From NCBI GenBank assembly GCA_013398955.1, contig VWPU01013448.1, positions 1 to 64,000 on the forward strand: 64,000 bases of DNA, in the 5' to 3' direction. Positions 37,361 to 56,340 of the stretch are shown here, piece after piece. The position numbers were made by a program, and so were the translations under genes. The notes under the pieces are model-generated. The model was not told where the DNA came from, made no database searches, and saw nothing but the letters and a program-made list of their open reading frames with translations. The stretch's first letter is position 1, and each line of letters opens with the position of its first letter. The DNA is from Callaeas wilsoni (taxonomy: Eukaryota > Chordata > Aves > Passeriformes > Callaeidae).

Positions 37361-40300
37361 ACCGCATGGCCACAGATAGTATTTTTCTTTTAATTTATTT
37401 ATTCTTCAGTTTGAGTGTGTCCTGCTTGGAGCCATTTGGGTAATAGTTAAGCAAGCACATAGAAATCAGAGAGCTGCAGGAGTGGAATAAAGGAATGCAA
37501 TATGAAAATGTAAGAAAGGAAAAGCCATGACACATAATTAAATGACCAAGAGACATGAAATAATTAGTAAGGACTAGGAGAGTAAAAGTAAACAAGCATG
37601 AAGAAATAAGAGCAGGAGAGAAAAAAACAAGTTATGACAAAAAAAAAGACTAAAAAAGATAGGGCACTACTGAAGAAAAATTAAAAATTGGAAGCTCAAA
37701 CGGTGTATACACAAGGGAAACAGAGAAAATGCTGCGTAGGAATAAGAATTAAAAATCAGAGATAAAAATGACTTCAAGAAGAAAAGGGAGAAATTTGGTA
37801 ATGATGTTAAAAGAATGATGATTTTTGTTTCTTTTTGATTTGCATCATCCTGTTCATTCCTATTACTCTGTTTGCACATATGCAATAGTAGCAGTGACAC
37901 TCAGGAGCTGGGGACTGATTAATAAGTCCAATATGTTTCCCAGAGAGGAAAAATAATTTAAAGTAGGAGTTTCAGTGTTATTTAGAAATTATTCAGTCTG
38001 TCTGTTTGGAAATAGCATTTTCAAAACTAGGTTATTGCATTTTATTGAAAAAATGTGGGTGATTATACTAAGGGTGCTAGGTCAAGTGCTGGTTGCACAG
38101 AGGGAGTGGGTTGTTCATATTCTCCAAATTAAACACGATAAGCAGGGACAGGCCTGTCCTGTGCAGTGTTCAGGGAACTAAAAGGCCTTCACCTGCAATA
38201 GTTGGGGCCATTTATAGGCTTGAATAGCATAGCAGTGTGAGGAAAACTCTGTGACAGAGCCAGCCTGGCTGAGAGACCCATTTAATTAGCTCAGGAGCTG
38301 TGCTACCTGGCCCAAATGTCTTGAGCACTGTTTGTGGGACCCGAATTAGACTCTTCCAAAGAGTGCTAAGCCAAATTCAAATCAAGGAGTCTTGCATTGC
38401 AGTTCTCTTCTGGTGTGTCTTGGCTCCATATGGCCCTGATTGCTTGGGAATTGCTGGGAAGGTGCTTGGCTCGTGGTTTGAGGCGTGCTTGTATTGTTCA
38501 CCTCAGCTTGAACATAGCCATTTTCAAGAGACTGACAAGAAGGGCAGTACAGCAGCCTGAGCTGTCTGAGGCAGGCCAGAAGGTTTTGGGAGAAGACTAT
38601 TCAGATTGAGACACGAAAGCTTCCAAAGAAGTAAAAACCTTACAAAGAAGATAAATGAGGCACAGAACTAGAAGAGTGCATTGTGCCGCAGTGAGGTATT
38701 GAGTAGTTAGTGCTCTTCTCTCTAACATGGTAAATGGAGCAGAGACCTGAGGCAATATATTTATCGTGGATGTTGTTTTCAAGCTACATGTGAATAAACA
38801 AGCATTTCAGCAGCATTCTCTTAATGCTCTTTTGAATGCCTTGCTGAAAGATGTAGCTACACATAAGCCCTGTTCATTTCTGTGTAAAGGAAAGTTCTTG
38901 TTCCCGTAATTTCTTAAAGAAAATAAATCAATGCCACTTATTTTCTTAAATTTCTATTGGAAGATTCTAAAGCTTGTTAAACATGCATTCTATCTTCAAA
39001 GAAGATTGCACGTATTTGAGCAGTTTTCCCTAATTTTTGATTATGCCTGTGTGTCCGTATATAGATGGCACAACAGATGGTGATAATTTCATAGGCTCTG
39101 CAACCATTGTAATAGCCTCATACCTCTGATTTTCTGAATATTTTTTGAGAGGGAAAAAGCATTTTAAGTGTTTGTACTGTCCTACTTTGTTTTTCCTTTC
39201 CCACACCATACCCACCGAGACTTGACTTTCCACCTTCTTAGCAATGAATGTAAGCTTTTGTTTTGACTGACTTGGCTTGATGCATGATATTTAAAAATAG
39301 GTATTTGTGTTGACTCTTAAACAGCTTTGTGAGTCTTTCTGCATGCTTATTCATGCTTTCCTTTTTTTATTTTGCACTTCCATTTGTTTTTTCTGACTCT
39401 GTGTATATTACAGAGTCTGAGGTTGCTGTCTTGCTGTATCTTTTGCAGTAAGGTTTGAGATACCAGTCATTGCTAAGCACAGTAAAGAATGCATATAGTT
39501 ATAGTAGTCTTTGCACAATTTTTTTTCTATATGGTATTTCGAAAACAGAAAGACAAAGATAGGAAATTTTCCTCTGATTTAGCTATTTTATATGGCAGTT
39601 AATATAAAATATGCTTAAATACTTGGCTTTTGCGGACATCTTAACACAAGGACATGTCTTTTGAATCTTAAAGAAAATGGAAATAGATGAGAAATTACAG
39701 CCTATTTTTTTTTTCAAAGTTATGTGATTGGTCAACTCACTTATATATCATCTCCTGACATGTCTCCTGTCATCTACAGTTACTGCTGAGTCAACATATA
39801 GTTAAAAAAGTAAGAGCTGAGGTAACATTTTGTTGGGTGTTTGTATATGGTGTCCATAGTTCATGAATGAACTTCAGATTATTTAAAGTCAAATAATTAT
39901 TCAGGCTTTCATGAGCTATGATAGTGATGGAAAATCTGAAACAAAATGCCAGCATGTAACACAGCTGCACCAAGGTCTTGATACAAGGGTTGTGGTTTAC
40001 TGTCTGCAGCCTTTTTTCTAATACTTATTTCTTTGACTTGGATAGACACTTCTCAAGTGAATTGAATATTTCCAGTTATTCCTCTGAGGAAATTTAGTCT
40101 CAATTTCATATTTTGCTTTGTTTCATTGCTACTTAAGTAGCAATGTGATACTCATGCTAATTTTAGATAACAAGGTAGGCCAGAATAAAAGTGTATATAC
40201 TCTTCTCTGGATAATTCACCTGGTCAGATACCTGGTGATATCTTAGTAATATTTTTTGTGGAAGTTTTTCAGTCACAGCACTGAAGTATTTCACACATTG

Positions 40301-40679
40301 TGTTGTTTTCTTCTCCTAAGCCAAGCAGAGGATGGGATTTTTCCCATTCCTTCTGCCAGACAGAAACATTGGGTTGTTTGGAGCGCAGAAGTCACAAATC
40401 CTACACTGTTCACTGTATATGAGTCTAATCCCTTGCTACTGTGACCAGTTCCTCAGCTGCTGGCATTGTATTTAGCATCTTTTCAGGCTCTTTCCAGGGG
40501 AATTAAACACTATTTTATGTAAGTCTTTTAGATGTTGGAGAGAATTAGGATGACACGATTTAGTAAGTAGTATGTGGACGGGGGCAGTGCATGTGTCTCT
40601 GTAACTGGCCATAGAAGGACACGATCTAAGATGTGATCTGTACGACTGGGAGAGAAGGACCTTGGTATGACCTCGCTGG

Positions 40680-41328
40680 TGTGGTTTAACCCCAGCCGGC
40701 AGCTAAGCACCAACAGCCACTTCCTCTCCACCCCCCGGTGCGATTGGGGGGACAGTCAGGAGGGGAAAAGTGAGAAAACTTGTGGGTTGAGACACAGACA
40801 GTTCAGTAGGTAAAGCAAAAGCTGCACACGCAAGCAAAGCAAGGAACTGATTCAGTACTTCGCGTGGCAGGCAGGTGTTCAGCCACGCCCAGGAAAGCCG
40901 GGCTCCATTGCACATGATGGTGACTTGGGAAGACAAACACCAGCATAGAATCATTACCGTTGGAAAAGAACTCCCAAGATAATCAACCTTCAGCTAATTA
41001 CCAGCATGCCCACTAAACCATTTTGCAAAGAGTAACTGCTCTGAACCTCCCTCCTTCTTTTTCTTGCCCCATCTTTATGTGCTGAGCATGACTCCATATA
41101 TCTGGGATATGCCTGTGGTCAGTTGGGGTCAGCTGTCCTGGCTGTGTCCCCTCCCAACTCCTTGTGCTCTCCCAGCCTCCTTGCTTTGGGGCCTTGATGC
41201 TGTGTAAGTGCTGTTCAGCAATAGCTAAAACATCCCTGTGTTATCAACACTGTTTTCAGCAGAAATCCAAAACACAGCCCCAGAGCAGCTGCTATGAAGA
41301 AAATTAACTCTACCCCACCCAAACCCAG
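40680..41328 (-). mobile_element. Solo LTR, avian ERVL-type, - orientation, interrupted by CR1
   Basis: It starts 'tgtggtttaaccccagccggcagctaagcac' and ends 'gaaaattaactctaccccacccaaaccca', the reverse complement of a common avian ERVL-type LTR. Internal landmarks are 'acttgtgggttgagac' and 'ggtcagttggggtcagctgtcctggctgtgtcccctcc'. It lacks any gag, pol or env sequence, so it is a solo LTR. A CR1 tail fragment (about 40944-41036) splits it. It is the same family as the LTR at 59521-60048 but in the opposite orientation. The family name is from memory; the borders were judged by eye. Confidence 0.85.
40944..41036 (-). mobile_element. CR1 3' fragment nested inside the LTR
   Basis: 'catagaatcattaccgttggaaaagaactcccaagat' followed by 'accagcatgcccactaaacca' is the reverse complement of a CR1 3' end. 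LTR sequence resumes at 'ctctgaacctccctcc'. CR1 therefore inserted after the LTR, which orders the two events. Confidence 0.75.
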
Positions 41329-49741
<8,413 letters not shown>

Positions 49742-49750
49742 TAAGTCTGG

Positions 49751-49764
49751 GTCACCATAGCAAC
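49751..49764. promoter_or_regulatory. X-box match 11 bp downstream of exon 3
   Basis: GTCACCATAGCAAC fits the RFX X-box form GTNRCC-NN-RGYAAC exactly, with a two-base spacer, and begins 11 bp after the last base of DPYD exon 3. It may be conserved with the exon edge for splicing or DNA-binding reasons, or be a chance match. Confidence 0.4.
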
Positions 49765-52700
49765 AGTCACAGATGTGGTAAAGAAAGAGTCATTCTTCAT
49801 TATTGGGGGAACAAATGAGTTCATTGCCACCATTCAGCTCTATTCTCTAAGGTATTAATTTGTCAGTGGAGAGGCTTCCCTTGAGGCTGTACTTTGGTTT
49901 TGAAGCTGCATAAATGTTAAGCCTGACTGCACAGTAAAAAATGTAAATGTTTAATTTGTTATTTAAAATGCTTAAGGGGTGCCTTGCTTTATATTTATAC
50001 TAAACTGTGATTGAATGAAAATATTGTTCATCTAAATTCTGTAAGTGTTAAAGCAATTGTACAATGCTGTTTGAACAAACCTGTATTTGCTTTAAATTGA
50101 ATTTGATTTTTATGTATGTAGTTCCTGTGTACTCTAATTTTATCATCAGATTTACGTGATTTTGGTTTTGATAATGGAATGTAAAATCTGTCTGGTCCTT
50201 TATATGTTGTAGAGATGTATATTTTGCTTAATATCACCATATTGTTGCACTTAATACTTATTAGAGGAGGTTAAAATTAGTTAGAAGATTAATTTTCTGC
50301 CATCCTTACTTGCACTGCAGAGTATCTGGGTATAGGACTCCAAAGAAACTTGCCAGTTATAGTGTCTGGTAAGGGGAGTGATAACTATGCTGAAAGGTGG
50401 TGGAATTGAAGACAGATTTTCTTGAGTAACTCACCGAATAATCAGGAAGATGTTATTTATAGTATTATCTGTGAATCACAAAATTATATAAGCTGCACTT
50501 TTAAAGGTTTTGAAATTGGATAGTAAAATGTAATGATGCAAACATAGTGCTTCATTTCACTTGCCTGATATCAGAGTAACTTCTTACACTTGAACCAGTG
50601 CAGTAAAAAGTAAAAACAACAGCAACCCCTGTAAGAATCTGCTTGAAAAAATAAATATACCTATTTGCTTTGACTGTGTTTGTTATCCCTTTAAATTTAT
50701 GGATGTGTGTGAATGACTTGATTTGCATGACTTATGTTCATCATGCTCTTGTCTCATATATGCTGACTGTTTGAAAAGGTATTCTTACCTACAAGTCTTC
50801 CGAACATTTCAACTACCAGTGCTGCAAATAACTGTAAGAATAATGGCATTCATCTTCCTAATTGTGATTTTTGCTTATGCTTGTTTTGCTTCATATGTTT
50901 AGGGTTTTCTCCCAGCGTGGTCGACCATCTGTGTACATAAACTTGCATATAGTGTCAGTAAATGGAAAGTGATTTAAAGTAAAGATTTGGGGAGTTTTTG
51001 GCATGTGAAGCTACCTTTAGTATTTCCAACAAATTGGATTTCAAGTTGCTCCTGTCCTGTAACAGTGTTCAGGTTTGCGATGTTTTGCGATACATGACTC
51101 AGCAGGGATAATATTTTAAAAACTTGGGAGCTGACAGCTCTTTGGTGATCAACGTTGAACAGCAAGGGGAGCTTTGGCATTTCAAAGGTCATGTTTCTGT
51201 TACAAAGCCTGTTTAGAAGATTCTCGTGATTCTTTGCTGTGCAAAAGCACTTTACTATCTCATAAATTTGTATCCTGACTATTTCTGCTAGTGCAGAAGC
51301 CATTCTGAGAAATAGTTATTGATTGTGAAGAGTGACAGATATTGTGCAGTGCTGGAATTCTCTTAATTGCAGTCAGTATTATATAGTTGGTTGTTTCCTT
51401 AGTTGCTTTTTTATTTTGAGATAAAGAAAATACCTGACTCGCTAAATTTACACTGTAGTGTGTTTTTATAACATATTTGAGTGTCACATGAAAGATGCAA
51501 AATGTTAATTCAGAGAGGTATATGCATGTAGGTGTACATGTGTTTCTAAATGTTTGTAGAAGCACTTGTTATTTTAGGTTGTACAGTTCTTTCAACTGCT
51601 GCATAGTCACCTCATTTACTGGATGGCTGCATTTTTCTGTTTGGATCCCAAGATTATCTGTACATATGTAATTCAAATGGTACGTTTTTATAGATTTAAG
51701 TTCACTTTTCATCTCCATGACAAGAGTGGACATTGGACTAGGCATGGGAGGTCACAAATTTGCTGACCTCAGTATCATGAGGTACCTGCCTCCTTTCGGT
51801 AAGGGAAGCTTGTGGAGAGGGTTGCACATTGCACAAAAGCACTAAAATCATGTGGGCATGAAAGCAAGAGCAACAAAAAATCCTAGTTGGATAGCTAAGT
51901 GGATATATGTGGATCTCAGATGAGCCTTAAGTTGAGTGGGCAGTCTGCCCAAATCCTCTCTGATTTCCCAGAGTGGTACTACTGGTCTGCCAGATGAGAA
52001 ATACAATGAACATTTTTCCCCAGTGCTCCTGTTTGGAACAAGACCTTCCATTTTAACTTCATCTTTGAGAAAAATGGTCAATTTAATATGGGTTTCAGTA
52101 CTCTTCTAGTCTATGAGTATCACTGTGCTCTGCATAAACAAATACTAATATCCAAGAAGGGTCTTGTTCTGTTTCCAGCTCTTCAGTATTCAAATTAGGG
52201 ATTACATGAAAATTGTCTTTCTTGTTTATGTATATAGATGTATGCAAAATAAACTTTCTGAAGGGTTTCGAAATTATCACAAAGCCTATGAACTTTCTCT
52301 ACTTCTACTTTACATTTATTTTAGATTTTGAATGAGATAATGAGCTGATAGTAGTTTGCCATTATTCAGTATATAAAGAGTGGTATTGTAAGAATTTGAT
52401 TTACTTGTGATTGCACATAAAATCATAAAGCATTCAATTCAGTTAATGTTTTGCTTATTTTGTTAATGTACTCCAAATGTTTTATTTATTACTATATTTT
52501 AATGCAGCTGCAAAGCTGAAGTAAACAATAAAATTCCATTAGTTTTTTGAATTGGAGCTTATAAATGGATAGACTGTTGCTTTGCTTACCTTGAATGTGT
52601 ATATGATAAATTAATTGAGTATTTTATGTAGTAACTTGGCAGAAGAATATAGCTATATACCTATAATGTCAGGTTGCATAAGTAAGAGCAGTGATCTTTT

Positions 52701-53519
52701 GTTAAACAAAGCTCAATTTTTTTTCAGTATATAATCACTGAGAAAAATCTGGATCCAAGTCATCAATAAAGCTTTATCTAGAATTTTAAAGGAGCTTTTA
52801 GACTGGTTTGTCTGCTATGAGGACATAAGCATTTGAGGAGGAGGAAGTGGTGTAGCTGAGTGTTGACACTGGTAGTCTTTTCATAGGTGGTGAGACCAGA
52901 ATGTGGACTGCTACAGTAAGCATTCCTCTGGGAAAGTAGGGTACAGTAGCCTTCAGGAGTCTTAAAATTAAGCAAACAATGATGAACTCCCTGCTCCCTC
53001 AAATTATAAAGTAACTTTTAGGAGAAGTGTGGCAGAAATCCAAACTCATTTATTAATATCCAATTAGATATTAATAAATTACGAAGGTAAGGTTTAGTGA
53101 GTTACTGAGTTTAAAAAGGACAAATTTCAAAAAGCAGCAGACATCAGCTGACAGGAATTCTTTTTCCTGCTGAATCTGTTCACTCTGTGTACAGGCATTC
53201 ATTCTTGTCATCAAGAGAGAGAATCAGAATTGATGAAATTGGGAGGTTGAAGATGATCTAAACCTGTGGTCTCCACATTTTATTGATTGCATACCAGCAA
53301 AATAATTTTGAGCATGCATCCCCCATATTTGTATGTTTATATATGTATTACCACTATACTAATATTTTATGTGCATTATAGACACACCCAAGAATGGAAA
53401 TTAAAAAAAAAGAGATAAAGATAAAATAAAGACTACGTAATTTTTTAAAAAAATAATTTATTAATTGTACAGAAAATATTTTCTTCCCACATTGACGTGA
53501 CTTGTCCTGTACATACTCT
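49765..53519. other. DPYD intron 3, first part, no gene recognised
   Basis: AT-rich intron. Nothing coding was recognised. The stretch 53260-53400 ('aacctgtggtctccacattttattgattgcatacc') has a faint resemblance to the ends of hAT-type DNA transposons, too weak to call. Confidence 0.55.
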
Positions 53520-54260
53520 GTTTTGGAGATCGTTGATCTGGACCATCTTTCCTGCTCAGAGCAGGGTCAAGTAGAGCAGGTTGCTCAGGGCTGTGTCCAA
53601 CAAGGTTTTTTTATATCTTCAAGGATGGATGCTTCACAGACTGTCTAGGCAAACATCCTCACATTAAACAACAGCAAAACTCAAACAAAAAAGCCACCAA
53701 CGTCCCCTCCTCCCCCCTTTTTTTTAAACCGGAATTCCACTTCAGCTTGTGCCTGTTGTTTCTTGCCCTTTTGCTGAGGACTGCTAAGAACAGTCTAGCT
53801 CTGTTGTCTTTATTCCCTCCCATCAGGTATTTATACATTTTGATAAGATTCCCCCTGAGCCTTCTCTGCTCAAGGCTGCATGTCCCCAGGTCTGCCAGCC
53901 TCTCCTCGTATGACAGACACTCCAGTCCCTTAATCACCTCAGAGCCCTTTTGCTGGGCTCGCTCCTGTACATCCATATTTCCCCTGGCCTGGGGAACCCA
54001 GCACAGGACACAGTGCTCCAGGTCTGTCTCACCAGTACTGGGCAGAGGAGAAGAATCTCCACTCTCAACCTACAGGTAATGCTCTACCTGGCGCAGCCCA
54101 GGGTGCTGCTGGCCTTTGCTGCGAGGACTGTCTCATGCCTCATCTTCTCCTCCACGACCCTCAGGCCCTTTCCTGCAAAGCTGATTGCCAGCTGGCTGGT
54201 TGCAGCTTGTACTGGTGCCTGGGGTTGTTCCTCCCCAGGGGCAGGATTTCATGGTGGTGT
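53520..54260 (-). mobile_element. CR1 LINE fragment, - orientation
   Basis: It reads as the reverse complement of a CR1 3' half. It begins near 'ctgctcagagcagggtcaagtagagcaggttgctcagg', continues through 'tctgccagcctctcctcgtatgacagacactccagtccc' and 'acacagtgctccaggtctgtctcacc', and ends near 'ggttgttcctccccagg'. It contains insertions (a poly-T/C block at 53706-53727). The tail part 53593-53677 is almost identical, inverted, to 55256-55340. Confidence 0.88.
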
Positions 54261-55255
54261 TGTTTTTTTCGGTGGTTGTTGTTGTTTTTTAATGTGGTTT
54301 CTGTAGTCCTGTTCCTCCAGCCTGTCAAAGTCCCTCTGCACAGCAGCCCAACCCTTTGGAGTGTCACCACTCAGTAGGTGGTACATTGCTTTTGAGCACT
54401 GTATATATGTTACTATGCATTTTAGACCTGTCTAGTGTACATTTCATGAGCCTGGTGTCAGACAAACAATGACATAGCATTTGAAACGAAACTTTTTTCG
54501 ATTCTAGTGTTGCAATTTCTTTCTTATCAACTGAGTTGGTAAGCCACCATGGTGGGTTAAGGCAGTGAGCAGTCAGCAAGGCTGGTGAGGTGTTAATACG
54601 TAAATGGGTCCTACTCGTAGGTGGATATGGATGTGGTCTGTCTTGTGAACACTGAGTATGTGTGAAAGCTTTGCAAGTGAAAATTAAAGCTGAGTATTTT
54701 TGTATAGTCTTCTTGTCATTAAAGGAAAATTGAAACATATTTAGTCGTACTTTGAAATGGGAAAGTTTGCTTATCTGTTTGAATCAGTATAAAAGATACC
54801 AAAGTTCATTTAGAATTTTCTTTTGCATTCATATATTTGCATATGGTTTTGGATAATATGAACAAGGGAATGAAGCTTCAACTGTGATTTCCAGTTTGCT
54901 AGAAACAGTTTCTGTTAATGATGATATTCACTGTTGTCTTGACAACTGTGCAAGCTGGGGTTAGTAATAATCAGTCTTCTTTTAATATGGTCTAGACTCT
55001 CAGATGTATTTGACAAATAGTTTCTATGACTGGGCAAAACCCAAGAAAATTGCAGTGTAAGAAGTTCCAAGTTTTCACAAGTATTCATTAGTTTGCAGAG
55101 TAAAAGCTGGAAATTTAAACACGTAAACAAAACAAGTCTGCAGTACAAAATACAAAACACGTAGTAACCAGCTTGTTAGGGTTCCGGCCTGAAATGTGGC
55201 AAATATGGGTTCATATTCCGGTTCTGAGTCAGGCAACTTGGTTTGAGTTTTGCTA
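54261..55255. other. Intronic spacer between two CR1 copies
   Basis: AT-rich sequence with no recognised gene or repeat. It separates the - strand CR1 at 53520-54260 from the + strand CR1 starting near 55256, so the two copies are arranged head to head around it. Confidence 0.5.
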
Positions 55256-56340
55256 TTATTTAACGTGAGGATGTTTGCCTAGACAGTCTGTGAAGCATCC
55301 ATCCTTGAAGATATAAAAAACCTTGTTGGACACAGCCCAGAGTGTTGGGGAATGCTCTGCATCCAGCAGGCAGCCGGTCCCCAGTGGTGTCCCCCAGGGA
55401 TCAGACTGGGCCTGTTTATGATCTTTATAGATGATCTGCTCAAGGGCATAAAGTGCACCCCCAGTAAGTCTGCAAAAGACTCCCAAGTTGGATGGGAGTG
55501 TTGATCTGCTGGAGGACAGGAGGGCTCTGCAGAGGAATCTGGCCAGGCTGGATTGATGACCTGAGGCCAGTGCTGTGAGGTTCAATACAGTGGCGTGCCG
55601 GATCCTGCACTTGAGTCACAACAACCCCTGTGGTGCTGCTGCCTGGGGAAGAGTGTCTGGAAAGCTGCCCAGTGGGAAAAAGCCCAGGAGTGCTGGTTGA
55701 CAGCTGCTGAACATGAGCCAGTGTGTGCCCAGGTGGCCAAGAAGGCCAGTGGCATCCTGGCCCCTATCAGGAATAGTGTGGCCAGCAGGACCAGGGCAGG
55801 GCTTGTCCCCCTGTACCCGGCACTGGTGAGGCAGCACCTCGAGCTGCCACCAGCTGCGGGCCCGTCACCTCAGGGAAGACACTGAGGGGCTGGAGTGAGT
55901 CCGGAGAAGGGCAGCGGAGCTGGGGAGGGATCTGGAGAGCGAGTCCTGCGAGGAGTGGCTGAGGGAGCTGGGGTTTAGTCTGGAGAAGAGGAGGCTCACG
56001 GAGAATTTACCTTTCTCTACAACTGCCTGAGAGGAGGGTGTAGCAAGATGGGGGTTGGCCTCTTCTCCCAGGCAAACAGTGACAGGACAAGAGGGCACGG
56101 CCTCCAGCTGTGCCAGGGCAGGGTTCAGGTTGGACGTCAGGAGGAATTTTTTCACTCAAAGGGTTGTCAAGCATTGGAACAGGCTGCTCAGGGAGGTGGT
56201 GGAGTCACTATCCCTGGAAGTGTTTAAGAAACAACTGGATGTGGCACTTAGTGCTGTGGTTTAGTTGACAAGGTGGTGTTTGGTCAAAGGTTGGACTCAA
56301 TGATCTGAGGGATGTTTTCCAAACTTAATGATGCTATGAA
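55256..56340 (+). mobile_element. CR1 LINE fragment, ORF2 end plus 3' region, + orientation
   Basis: After a short segment inverted relative to 53593-53677, the sequence follows the end of a CR1 ORF2 ('ccagtggtgtcccccagggatcag', 'gggagtgttgatctgctggaggacagg', 'ggtggccaagaaggccagtggcatcctgg'). It then follows the 3' region ('aagggttgtcaagcattggaacaggctgctcagggaggtggtggagtcac', 'ggttggactcaatgatctgagg') to a diverged 'atgatgctatgaa' tail. Reverse-transcriptase C-terminal coding is broken by stops and indels, so it is dead. It belongs to a different CR1 subfamily from the 13.5-kb copy. Open frames in this stretch are remnants or shadows. Confidence 0.92.

Larger units (their letters stand above)
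32151..40678. other. DPYD intron 2, middle part, mostly unrecognised
   Basis: AT-rich intron with several homopolymer runs (poly-T near 32240, 32945 and 33196). Apart from a probable ancient CR1 relic at about 35095-35560 and an X-box-like palindrome at 37348-37360, no gene, RNA or confident repeat was recognised. The frame at 34593-34826 has no known product. Confidence 0.6.

Noticed and set aside
53659..54377. Frames of 69-118 codons on both strands
   Set aside because: They fall in the - strand CR1 fragment and its flank and show no intact domain.
55595..56264. Protein-like frames of 69-96 codons
   Set aside because: They lie inside a decayed CR1 and read in its 3' region or antisense.
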